Positions 11,101-23,782 of a stretch of 64,000 bases of DNA are shown piece after piece. A program made the position numbers and the translations under genes. The first letter of the stretch is position 1; every line of letters starts with the position of its first letter. Source of the DNA: Seriola aureovittata (Eukaryota > Chordata > Actinopteri > Carangiformes > Carangidae); the NCBI RefSeq assembly GCF_021018895.1, contig NC_079366.1, positions 20,082,396 through 20,146,395 on the forward strand, written 5' to 3'. Under the pieces are notes generated by a model that was not told the origin of the DNA, did not search any database, and worked only from the letters and a program-made list of their open reading frames with translations.

Positions 11101-14100
11101 GCCTGACCACTTACAATACTTGTCAAAAATCAATGCAGCCATTTTAGGTCGCATGCAAGGCAAGCACTGATAAATGCACTGACTGCACTATTGAGTGAGT
11201 GCTGTGGCTTGGAAAATCAAGCCTTGCAAATTTAAAGAGTAGCAAATAAATAAATTCAACTAGAGAAGAATAAATGTACAAGCTCCTTTGAGTTTATCAA
11301 AAGTTACCTTCGTTTTGAGCCTCAGTGCAACTGACTCAACACAGACGCATCTAATGTGGACAACAGTTTAAAAAAATTCAATGTGTATCTTTAAATGTTA
11401 TTTAACCAGACAAACTGTCTGAGTGCTTGTCTTGTTTACATCTGTGGCAGGAGGGAGCGGGGAGATGGAAGGAAGCTGACCAGTCGAAAGCCCTGCAGCA
11501 CTGATCGCTGGGACACTTCATTGGTGCAGTGGAAGGTTTACTGCCTTGCTCTGGGGCACTTTGATGGCCATGGATGAGGGGTGAGTGAGGGAGTGAAGAA
11601 GGGGGTAAAAAGGGATTTTCATTCATTTCCTTCGAAGATATTCACAACTTATCGGGGGATTTCAATTTCAGACTCACAAGCTCTCTAACTATTAGCTAGG
11701 CTTACTTACCTTAGTCCATACAAACAAGGATGAACAACAAAAGACACGCGTAAACATGCAACTGTGAGCAGGGTCCTGGAAACTCCAAAAACATCTTATT
11801 GCTCGGATACAATGCAGCTGGGAGACCACTTTCTGATATTGCTTCTTTTAACACTGTACCAACTGTAAATCATTGCTTAAAATAACACTAAAATAGGATT
11901 TTGTTTTTGCCTGACAGAGCAGTAGGATGCTTATTAAAGGCTGTGTACTGTAGTAGAGCATGTGCAATGAAGATAACAGGGACTTTTATCTATAGTATAT
12001 CTCCTCCTCTGTGACCAGTATAGACTTTAAGGGGGATCAATGCGGGCCTTTACCCAACTCAACACTACTCCTCATGAAAAGACTAAGTGTTCCTGATAGG
12101 CTGGACATTTCTGTGGAAGTTTACCGCTAAAGGTTGACCAGTGAACTATTCCCACAGGCAGCAAGAATGACACAATTTGACTTAATTGCAACTGTATACT
12201 GAGGTTTAACAGACATTTGTTTGTAAGCAGGTTAACGTCCATCTGTAACAACTGAGCTATGTAAAGAAAGAAGTCAGACTTGATGTGAAATGGCCTATTT
12301 TGTCTTTATAGGATATGTGTTGCAGCTAGAGTGACTCCTCCTTCCTCTCTCTCTGCCTCCTCCCCTCCCCCATTCTGTGTAAAAACAAATCTCCTTTTCT
12401 GCTCTGAGGCTGAAACTATTGAGTCAACAAATGTCACTGCAGCAAGGCAAAGGCTGCTGGGAAAGAGGTGGGGTCTCCCTTTAAGCCCAAACTGCAGCTA
12501 AAGGCAGATTATTTTCACCAACATGTTAGCAAAGTAAAGGAGGAATTAAATAGTGAAGTGAATGGAGATGGCATTGATTAATGAGCATGCCGGTTAAAGC
12601 TGTAGCCATATGTTGGGAAATGACTACAGGTTTTTTTTTTTTATATGCATACATATACATATGTTCACCAAATAGTGTTAATAGCATCAGTGGAACTGTT
12701 TGTGAGATTATGTTTATGACCTTTTAAAATCAAAGATGCAAAAACAAACACATTCTTGCAAACTTTGCAAACTTAACCTCAGACTTACAGCTCTGCAATA
12801 TGACACACAGAAACCCACAACAAAAACCACAGCTGAGGTTTTAGCGCTTGTCTAATTAAAACACTTAAAAGTCATGTTGTTCTAACAACCTTTTGAAGGC
12901 TAAATTTGTCTTTTAATCCACCCTCGGCCCCCTTTTCTCTCTCACACTGCTCTCTCTATCTCTTTCAAGCCCACGTGGCCGGTGTCAACAGGAGGTGGGT
13001 CTTGGCAGACACATGAAGCAAAGTATGCTGTCTGTCTGTATGCAAGCTGGAGAGTTGTCTTACACCCCACTCTAAAAATGAGCCAGCCAACCAGGCAAGG
13101 CGTGCCAAAATAAGACACAGCCGTTGGAAATTGAACACATTGCTCAACTGGTTGGGCTCCAAACTGTGGCCACATCTGATTGTTACTGTAATGCTCTCAA
13201 AAAGAGTGCTATTACACCAAAGGGGAACTTCTGTAACCTATGACAGAGGAAGAAAGAAAATGAAAGAAGGAAGTTGAGATAGACAGAGTGAAAAGGGAGG
13301 GAAAACCCCTGAGTTGGCTTCCTGTCTTAAAAAAGGAAGGGGGTGGAGGTACCTTCTACTCTGACACAGTCAGACAGTTGAGACCAGTGCAATATTCAAC
13401 ATATAGTGCACTGGGGTGGAGTCCTGTCCTGCTCACTGAATCCACTCCAGTGCTTTAGGGCAGCCATCATAGTGTTCACTATTGTGTGCGGCTGAGGGAA
13501 GAAGAAAAAAAAGAGGAGGGAGCAGAGGGGGGAAAGAAAACCTGTCTCTTTGTGTGGGAAGGACTCAGCAGGAAAAGTGATTTTGTGATTATTTAGTTTT
13601 GCCAGCAAAGCAAGGCTCTTCCCCCTGACCTGCAACAACATTTTGTCCACTCTGCGTGCCTCTGCTACCTTACACCAGAGCCACATATGAGTGTGCTTCT
13701 CAAGCCGGCAAACAGCGACACCCGGGCTTCTCCTGATGATGAGAGTCGACGTCAGAGTGGTTTCCATGAATATTGATGTGGAGGATAGTCTGTTTCATAG
13801 AAGAACAGAAGGAGGCAAGATGGCTGCCCTTTAGGATTTGTTAAAGAGGAGATCCAGACGGTTTGTTGGAATTTCTACAAAGTGGAGGGACGTAAAAAGG
13901 AGGTGAGAATTTGTTCAGTGGGTTAATACTCCGCTTATCCTTATCCCCTTTAACCTTGGGTGTGTATTTTGTGGTTTTTGTGTCAGGCGAGGTCTAGCAA
14001 ATGTCCCCCACCGTAAAAGCAAGAGCCAACATAATAAGGAGGGGATATTAGATAAAGCTACTCCAACATGGCTGACGATTTTCTTTCTTTTTTTTTTTTT

Positions 14101-17100
14101 TTGCCAGATGAAATTCAAAGACACCTTCTCTGTTTCCCTGAGTGTTCTGTGTTCACTCAACATTCTTGTTGCTTTTGAATGCATCATAGAAAATGGTGCT
14201 CTTAGTCTGCTTGTTCAGGAGTTTTTCGTAAAGCATAATGTAAATGCCTGTATAGTGCTCTCTTTCTTTGCTTAAAATTTCTACCTTGCTTTTTGTTAGG
14301 AGGCACATATTATTAAAGGTGTGCTTTAGTATGTAATATGTGTTACTAAATGAGTACATTTGTTTTAAGAGGGGAAAGGCATTTTTCACATTTATGTGTA
14401 ATTAATGGCTATTATAAAAGATGGTGTTTTTATCTAAATATGTTTAGATGCATAAAGTATTACCCTCTGTGGCTTGTTCCTTTCATATCCATAGCTATGT
14501 AAGTGTTTGTATTGTTCAGGAAGGTAGACTATATGTAGGAGAGTAAAAGTCCAACCTGGACATGTCCAGCAGTAAGTGCATAGTGTCTGCACAGCAGTGG
14601 AGTAGCTTCTGGCTTTGTGCATCTCTGTGAATCAGCTTTCATTGCTTTCACCACTGAATGACAAGAAAACACAAAAGCAAAATCCCAAGGAGAAGAGAAC
14701 AGTGGTGGCAGAGTGTAGTGAAGGCAGACAAGGTCAGAAAGCTCTTAAGGAACTGTAACTCAATCCTACCGCACCATTAACTGGGGGAACAAGAATGGTA
14801 ATTCTGGAGCAGGTTTCTCTCTTTTTTTTTTCTCTTCTACTTTGAGGCTAAACAAGTGATGTGTTCTTTTGAAAACTGAGCTGTTGGTAAATAGATTATT
14901 GACACCACAAAGAGAAATATGTGTCTCTGTGTGATGTGTACTCATTTTTGTAGGAATTAGTTTAGAATAACAGCATGATGACTTGATACTTCGCCAGATT
15001 AAGAGAAATAAACTACAATAATAGAGGGATAGCAGTGAAGTAATCACCTGTTTACCCGTACAATTTTGTGTTTTCTGCTAGAATGCAGATACTTTAGAAA
15101 TGCACTGGTTAAGTATATGATAACATGTAAATTCAGATTTGTTATAGGACATCAGGTTTAATCTCAATTAGCAAATAGCTCATTTGTTGTTAGTTTTTTT
15201 TCCTGAATTCATTAAGTACTAGTACTTTAAGATTAACATCTGAATGGCCCATTAGAATATAACAGATCTCCCTTAGGTTTGTGTATTGGGTTTGTGTATT
15301 CTACTGACTACAGTCGTAATGTAGCTACAGCATGGCCTCAGGTAGAAAAAGCAAAATAAAGGCCTTGCCTGGAAGGTGGAGGATAATGACTGACCTTTAA
15401 TTGGGCATTGTAGCTTCACAGTGTTGGCTGTCTGCAGGAACCATGCAGGATTTCAGTTTTACTTCAAGTCAGTGCTGAAGTTTTCTGAAACAGTGTCACG
15501 TGAACACTGACAGTGAAAATAGTTACATTTACAAAGTGAAATGCATGGATAGAAGAACAGTGAAGTCAAAATAAAGTCAGGTCCTTGTCAAATGATCACC
15601 ATGCTTTTTAAGATGGTGGGGGGAAAAAAAGAGGACCGTTATCCTCTAACAGCCAAATGTTCCCCTTCCACATTTGAATTAAGCATTTATTCTAAAATGC
15701 TCATGTTTACATGCTGCATTCCTGTGGATGCCTGCAGAGTGTGTGTAGCCTTTACACTACACACACTTTACCCTAAAAAAAAGGTATCTGCTTGTAGTTG
15801 AAGAGAATCCCATTTTTACTCCTCGTGAAATGTCAAGAAACTTTTGTACCAACAATGGTGGTGAGCCCCTCTGACGCAATGGCATGACAGTGTTTTGATA
15901 TGGCAAGCATGGTCATTGACTCTGTAGTGTCAACACCAGTGCTTAAGCAGTGCTGTTCTCCATAGTATTCATAAAGTATGTTGTGACTGCACGAGATCAG
16001 GTGATCCATGCTTTTGTGTGCATGTGTGTGTTTGCGCACACACGCGTGCGTACATGTTTGGGTGTGTGTGTGGTGATCCCATTGCCCCATTCATAATGTT
16101 AAGACACTGTAGATAATGTTTCATGTGAATGACCAGATTAGGTAATTCCAGTTGGATTTTGTTGATTTTATGTACCTTGTAAACTTTAGAGATAAAATGT
16201 GTAAGATTCTTCTTTGAACAGCTCAAACTAGTTCACAACAAGGCAGGTCTGTATCTTGTGTATCAAGTAGACTATATTTGATTCCTCTATTTATTTTTAA
16301 CTCCCCCTTAAGCACATTAAACATCACATTCCACTCTATATCTGCTACATATCTAGATCTTTGGATGGATTGAATCTAACCCAGTTTACTGTATACTAAT
16401 CAAAGCACATATGTACATATAAATGGTTGTCATAGTTTGAGTGTACAATTTGTGCTCCCCTTTGTGTTCAGTTGTACTGTACACAGGATTTACACATGCT
16501 AATCCTGACCTGCATATTATAAAATATAAACAAATAAAAACACAATCTTACTGGAGGTGTTTTCATGAGGCTCTGCAAGCTTGCTGTTACATCAGCAGCT
16601 GAAAAGGCACCAGGGCATTAATGGGCCTATAAGGAGGCTGAGTGGGGGAAGGGCCAGATAGATCAATCACATGCACATAGCTTCTCTCATCTATCCACAC
16701 CTACAGATAAAGCCGTGTGGTTGGATTGCTCCTTCGTTATGGCCTTAAGTCCCCTTCATGTCACTCCCAAGGGAAAAGACAATATCACCTTTGGGAAGAA
16801 TGTCTGGTTGCCATAGTGTTCCACAACAATGCTGTCCACTTACAATACCCAAGCCCTCACCCAAGCCTTCACCTCTGACCCTCTGTCCAGCCCACGCATC
16901 ATATTTCCAGCCAGGGGCTGCTGCACTAATGACACAGAGAAACAGGCCCAGTGGCAGGCTAGACATTTTAGATTGCACTACCTGGCTGACTGGCTGGTCA
17001 TAGCTCTCGACTGCTTTCCCGAGACAAAATGGCGAGATACTGAGTGTTGTATTGATTTCTACAATATTGATTTCCCTCTTGTCTGCGATTGGGGGTTGTT

Positions 17101-17789
17101 TTTCTACAGAGAGCAAGGGAGAAGCAGCAAAACCACAATCAGTTGCTTCTGCAATGGAATCTGGGAGTGAAAATGTCACTGTTTTACACACATTTTTATA
17201 CACCAACTTCACCATCAGTAATGCACAGCTGATCTTGTAATCAAAGCCAAGCTGCAAATTAAAAGCACTGAAAAATGTGCCAAAAAATGGATAAGGTTGA
17301 ATGGTGTTAACTCAGTCATCCCTGTGAAATTTTGATAGAGAAGGTTTAAATGCACAGTGTTTGTCATTTTAGTCATCATGATATTTGCATGAGTTTAACC
17401 ATTTGCTGGATGGTTATCCGTGTAGTACTGATCAGGATCAAACACTCTTTTGACTGGTGAATCATTTCTTTATGTATGGTCAATTGTGGGTTTGATAGAG
17501 TTGCATGCTTGTCCTCTGAAAATAACTTGAGAATGTCTATTAACTTAAGCCATATCACAAAAAATATGTCAGTTATCAATAACTGCCAAACCAGATCCAC
17601 CCCAAGCCCCAAAAAGAAAGAAAGGCTTTCCGTCCCGTATGATGTAATTATGGCTTGGGAGTGGTTTATTGGTCATCGCTGGGAATGTGCAGTAGTAATA
17701 ATGCTTTTATGAGTCTGGCATACAAAAATGTTATCAGTGATTGCCACACCATACACTCTGTGAATCCCAAATACAACTCGTTGCCTTCT
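8151..17789. other. Gene-poor region upstream of TET2, first part
   Basis: I find no supportable coding exon or RNA gene in these 9.6 kb. The open frames are short, overlap on both strands and lack recognisable domains. The longest, about 170 codons on the minus strand at 16745-17257, also overlaps a 113-codon plus-strand frame. A GT-rich patch lies at about 16015-16075. Non-coding 5' exons of TET2 or regulatory elements could be present, but I cannot locate them from sequence alone. Confidence 0.4.
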
Positions 17790-18300
17790 TTTTCCACGAG
17801 GCTGCGCGTTGTGAACCCGCTGAGGCGTAATTATGGAGTGAGAGTGATAAGGCTCTGTTTGAGTGGCACAGGGCTGGAGGGAGTGTTGCTGGCCCTGTGA
17901 GCATGTATCGATGTCAGGGTTTACCTCAGGGGTGAGACAGCAAGGGCAGCGACTCAAAAGCTTCCTCCACGTGAGCACACGCACATGGCCGCTCTGTTTA
18001 CAAACACTATCCTGGCATTCTGCAGAGAGAGAGGCAAGTGAGATGTTACGTAACCGCCCCAAAGCGAATAGCATCTCTTCCCGCTTCTCGCCAGGCCGCT
18101 CCTCCTATGCTTGGACAATCTTCTTCAATGGCGTTTTTCGCCGGTTCCGCTAGTAGAAGCTAAAAATAAAAAAATAAAAAAAGCAATTAAGAGCCCCAGC
18201 TACAACAGCGTCTGTGCTCGAGAACGTGGCGAGAGTGAGAGCAGGTCTTTTCTTATGTTGATGCCGCTTTGATAGCGAATAGCTCCTGCGAAAGTGAATG
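17790..18300. promoter_or_regulatory. CpG-enriched patch, candidate promoter (possibly TET2 5' end)
   Basis: Against an AT-rich, CpG-poor background this 500-bp stretch holds many CpG dinucleotides, for example around GCTGCGCGTTG, GTAACCGCCCC, CTTCTCGCCAGG, TTTTTCGCCGGTTCCGC and CTCGAGAACGTGGCGAG. In mammals TET2 starts from non-coding exons far upstream of its first coding exon. This patch, 14.6 kb upstream of the first coding exon, is the best-looking promoter candidate in the region. No TATA box or transcript evidence is available, so the link to TET2 is an inference from position. Confidence 0.35.
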
Positions 18301-21300
18301 CCTCAACAAATCAGGAGAGTAAACTGGCTCTAAACTTTCCTGTCAAATCAGAGGATTTCATAAACTCTCTTTACACTTCCAGCTTTGGGGTATTAAATCA
18401 AAATTGCAATATTTGTAAGGTTTCATGGACGGTGTCAAAGGAAAACTCAATGCATGTTGTATATACAAACAACTCAATGTAGCCAGACACTGGTATAGGC
18501 TCATTTGACTCCATAGTCACTTTCCATCTTGTTGCACTACTTGACATGAGTTATATTCATAGTTGAAAAAACTTGGTTTGACAAGAATCTAGGGCTGATT
18601 TTAGAAGTAAAAGTAATCCTTGTCAATGTCTATGTAAGTAAAATTGGAAATTAAGCTAGTGCTCTTGAAAGGTAGGGTAAAAAAAGTTGGAATAAAAATA
18701 AAAAAAAATGTTGGAGTTTCAGTAATGGAAAGTGGAAAATGCCTCCTTACCAGCCATGAGGTGGCTTTTCAAACAAAGGCATAACAATGTGTGACGAGGT
18801 AGCAAACTTACGACCAGGCCGTCAATATGCCTTAGAAATCTTGAAAAGTGACCTAACCTCATGCTAGGATCTGACCTTTGGTAAGACTCTAACGTCAAAA
18901 CGTATAGAGTTCAGTCAGTTCCACTTAAATCAATTCTGTGACAATGAGGAACCTTTTCGAGAGGTCTAAGCCTGAAAGGTTCATCGGAGTCAGTTTGTTT
19001 TCAGGACAATAAAAACTTCAAAATTCATCTGCTGTATAAAAAAGGCTAATCTAGCTCAATATCTGAAACGCAATTTCTATAGCTAATGCCCCTGTCACAT
19101 GCAAAGCTCTGGCGTGATAGCGCTATCTCAAAGGGGTCCATGGTGCTCAAAACAACTGCTTCTGATGGGTGTTTGTCCTCCTCTGAAATGGCTGTCAGAT
19201 ATGGACGTGGTTGCTGCGAGGAGCTGTCATTGAAAAGGTTAGGCCCCATGGCCCCCTGTTGTCTACACAAGGAGCACAAAGACAGACAGCTGGTCCCGAA
19301 TGTCATTTAGAAGCGTAACCCTACCGAAGGCTTTGAATGACATCACTAACTATTTCTGAGGGCTTCGAGTGGCTAGGGCTCAATATTAGGTTTCCTAAGT
19401 GGAATGTACGAGAGCAGCAGCTGGTGTCTTTCCGAGCCGGACTGCTCAATGACAATCAGGCTGGTTTTTGCGTCCATATACGAATTTGTATTGGGATTTT
19501 CTCAAAGTCTGATGTTAGCTCTGGGTCTGAATGGATAGAGACTCTTGGATGGGATAGTATGACACATTCATGCACAATTTACATTCATACACATGCTATA
19601 CTATAGCTATAGCTATAGCTTCCCTACCAAACTAACAATTGGTAGGTACAAATACAGTTTTCTGTAAAGCAATCTGCATGGCAGAACATGATTATTCCTG
19701 AAGTGTTGCCATATTCTGATAACATGTTTTTGGAACACTAAAACAATACACAGAACATGGTTAGGAAGTCAATGTGTAAAATCTGATACTTGCTGATGAA
19801 TTGCTGAGGTGTGAGAAATGCACTGATGGGTTTATAGCCTACATCCTTACAGTGAAGCCATGAATCACAGAAAATATCCCTCACTCAGAAGGATTTGTGA
19901 TTTCTATTCAATGAGATCACGTGCCTCCCACTCAGTGGAGGGAAAGAGGGTGCTTAGCAACAGCGGCTTAGGTCAGGCTGCTTAGAAACCAATGAGGGAA
20001 AGAATATCACTACATTCACTTTCCAGATGACAAAAGAGCTCATAACTAATTTTTTTCATTCAAAATTATCCCAAGTCCTGCTACAATATGTTTGGCTTCA
20101 CATTTGAGGAATGGGAGAAGAAAGAAAGTAGCCATTGCCAAACTTTGCCTTTCTTTTTGTTTGCAGTGAACCCCCTATATGTAGCTCAGTCTTGCATGAC
20201 AGTGAAATCTGCCCTGGTCTTGAGCCCATTTAGAATTCCTTCACTGCCATGTTGTGTGCCATGTTTTAATTTCCCTCCTACAATAATGTTTCCCTTTTGC
20301 TCTGTTTACTGTTCACCTCCGCTTCCTGTTTAACTGGAAGCTGGTTTGGATCCGGATCATGCAAACAGAGAGGAATTATTTGCTAAATAAATGTGCCTGT
20401 GAGTTAATCACATGCCAAGACTTCCAAGCTGGAGGGTGAACTGAAGAAACATGGGAATCAGAAATTGTACATCACATGGCTTTGTGTATGAGTTTTCCAT
20501 CTCGTGCCAGACTGGTGGATGGGAAAATGAATGAAGAGGAAAAGGTCAATATGAAGTCTCTCTTCCATTTGCTATTTCAGCTAACTACAAGATCTTTCTT
20601 GGTAAGGTTCTAGCTCAAGACAACACAAGTAGCGCAATCGTAATTCAGAGTCAAGTGGGCTAGAAATGTACTATTTCAGTATTTTTGGCTCAACACATTT
20701 CTAAAATGCAATTTTAAAAGGTGTTGATCCGCACTAGTGCAAATGTAGGTTTCTGAATATGTGGCACTATTGATTTACTGGCAGGATCGATGCATAAAGC
20801 ACATGTGCACACCACAGCAAAGCAGCCTATTCTGCAGTCAGCCGTGCTGGGGTAATGTTTAGACCAGATGGGCTTTGGAGCGCTCATAAGATGGTTGCCA
20901 TGGCTACCATGTACTCTGAAAGAAATTAACTTTGCTCTTGCGCACAGTTCATCAAGTTAGTCAGATATATTGACTGTTGCATAGACAAAGGTTTGGAGGG
21001 CAAAAGGAGACAGGCATCTTGGAAGGAAAAGTGCAGGACTGTGAGGGGTTGGGGAAGTGGGGTTGGGGGGGCGGGTTAGTGGGTTTGTATGCTCAGAAGC
21101 ACATTTCTTCATTAGAGTCTCCATGTGATGCAGCTCAAAGGCACAGAAAAAGGTTTAGACTCCGTGCGCAAACTTTGCACAGGGTTTCTTCTCAGGCTGT
21201 GCTGATTAACCGGGAAAAATCCAAGACCAACAGGTTCATGAAGTCAGATCTGGGCTAATGTTCAACTGCTATCTACTATCAGGATTGACCTCTTCTTGGA

Positions 21301-23450
21301 AACATTCTACGCTGACATGAATGTGAATGCCTCTGAGCAGAGGCACTGTTTTACTGAAACGGTTTTATATTAAGAGGAAAGGCTGATGGTTACTAGATAT
21401 GATCTATGACGCTGTGGCCTGTTATCAGCAGTCATTTGGGAAGTTTCAGTACTTGTCAAATAATTATATTTCTGTTATAATTAAAAAATATTTAAAGAAA
21501 TATATTAGTGACTAGCCTTTCATTAAGTTTTTAAGCAGATGATTCAGAAAAAACATAAATGCTGATTTAAGGAGACCAAGTGTAAAAGCTGCACATGCCA
21601 GCATGATGATTTGTGCGTGACTTCTTATTGCAGTTTTCCCAGAAAACCTGCTAAACACGTTGTATCAGAAATGTACAGAGGTGGGGTTTATCCCCTACAA
21701 CAAAAACGGTTGAGTAATTCATGCAAATGTCATCTACATAAACTTAAATGTTGTCACTGCCATTAATATGATACTCGAACCTCCTCCTGACACTGACTCA
21801 TCAGACATTCAAGACCACAAATCTTCAAACACAAGAACAAGTGACATCTTCAAATTCAGTGATATAATATACGCTAATGTATACATTCTGTATCAGTACT
21901 TTGAAGACAAGACAAAGGTTCTGAAGGATTTGCCTGTTGGTCTCCGGGTCTTTGGATCCACAATATGGACTGTGTCAAATAACAACCGTCAGCGGTTCAG
22001 CCAGTTCAACCTCGGCCGTCAAAACTACACTCGACAAAACAAAACCAGCCATGTCCTCGGGTCCTTTATAGGTTGCCACAAATCACCCACTCCTATGTTC
22101 CTCAGACTAGAACCTTGTGGCTCTTTATGAGTAAATATATTTTATGTCTTGCTCACTGCTTACTGAGCTCCACAAACACAAAGCCCACTGAACCCTGTAC
22201 ATCATTATCAAACAATCTTGCAATTAGTGCAGACACCGATCTTAATTATGGCTATAAGCATTTAGATGTGGCTTATTATTACGGTGCTAGATAATGTCTC
22301 TCAGTTTGTCATTTTAACTTGAGGCAGCTCTAGCAGGTGACATTTTCTTGCTGTTGTGTCTTCAGAGTCACTGCACTATTCCAGTTTTGCTGGAAGTTTC
22401 AGTTTAACATTCCAGCTGGATCGTTTTAGACTGTGTGAACCATATAGTTAAAAAGTAGTTGTTGTGGTTATTATTGCATTCTGTTGATAGCAGGCTGTGC
22501 AGCCATCGTTGTCAAAATACAGTCGGAGAAGGCACAGAGACCAAACGCTGTGGAAGTATAAAGGCTGCAGTGGGAATCTCCACAAGTCGGCCACATCTGT
22601 CTTGCATTAGACTTAAAGAACAATGTAGATTGTACAGATTCCTTTTTCTTATGGAGGGGGAGGAGGAGGCTCTCTTGGGAAGAAATTACAAACACAAGTG
22701 TGCGTCCTCTGTGTTTCTGTGGTAATCTATTAATCTTGTCTTCAGATTCAAATAAGAAAACCAAGATGCCAAATAGAATTTACATGTATTTGTGTGCATA
22801 TATCACTGAAAACACAACATTTTGGGGGCTTGAAAATAAGACTTGATTGCTACATGATGTAAAAATGACTGATACAATGCATCCCGTTCAAATGTAAGGA
22901 GATTTTCACACGCTATTTAATTGAAAGAATGAGTCGTTTGTTAATCAGGATCCCATTTCTCAGAAAGCTGATTTACCTGCAGAGCTGCGCTTATTTTGGT
23001 CAACCACTGAGGGAGAGGACAGAAGTGGGAAGAAAAACAGAGGTCCGTTGCTCCAGGCTGTCATGTGATGCAGCCATAATTGCGTCACACAACCTAGTGA
23101 TTAGCCCGCAGTAAGAATCAACAGGAAACTGCACCGCTCTACCTGACAGAAAAACTAGACCTGAGGTTGTACAGTGCAAAGTCAAGCTCTTCATGCAGAA
23201 ACCTTTGTTTTCATTAATGGAACCAACATGAATCACATCACTAACTCAGATCCTCAAGCCTCTGCATTCCTGGTAATACCCTACACATGTATCTGCATCT
23301 ATTCAGTAACCAATACAAAAGATCACCACATCTTAACGTAAAACAGAAGCACCCCAAACATGAGACAGATGGATCAACTGTTAGGTACGGACAGCTAAAG
23401 CTTTATGGTTGGTGCGCAGCCATGGTCTAAAACAATCTCGTACCTTCAAT
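18301..23450. other. Gene-poor region upstream of TET2, second part
   Basis: No coding exon, RNA gene or nameable repeat was recognised here. Short open frames, including a 120-codon plus-strand frame at 21768-22130, have no domain or splice context. A short tandem of the TATAGC type lies at about 19600-19618. Confidence 0.4.
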
Positions 23451-23782
23451 TTAAAAGCAATACTTCGGACATTCTGGAAAATGTAGCCAGCAGCCAGTTA
23501 GCCTAGCTTAGCCAAAAAACTAGAGAAAGGTAGAAACAACTAACCTGGCTCTGTCTAAAAGTAACAAATCTCATCAGTTCTTCTAAAGCTCACTAATTAT
23601 TATATCTTGCTTGTATAATGGATTAGGTTGTGGTTTTGTAGGGGGTTTAGTGCTGAACTACACTTGGCTGGGCGCAGTGACTTCCTGGAGCAGTTTTATA
23701 TTTACAGTACATGCATGGGAGTGGTATTGTTCTCATGTAAGCAAACAATCACATTTCCCAAAATGTCAAAGTATTCCTTTAA
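23451..23782. mobile_element. MITE (non-autonomous DNA transposon), about 332 bp
   Basis: The left end reads TTAAAAGCAATACTTCGGACA. The right end, reverse complemented, begins TTAAAGGAATACTTTGACAT. The termini are thus imperfect inverted repeats of about 30 bp. The interior contains phrases typical of a very common teleost element: 'CAGCCAGTTAGCCTAGCTTAG', 'CCTGGCTCTGTC' and 'GCTGGGCGCAGTGACTTCC'. It has no coding capacity. The family is recognised from memory of fish genomes; the superfamily is not assigned. Confidence 0.75.

Noticed and set aside
16745..17257. 170-codon minus-strand open frame upstream of TET2
   Set aside because: No recognisable domain, no splice context, and a 113-codon frame overlaps it on the other strand. 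Chance open frame in relatively GC-rich DNA is more likely.
21768..22130. 120-codon plus-strand open frame
   Set aside because: No domain, no flanking splice sites forming a gene, and a composition that fits translated non-coding sequence.
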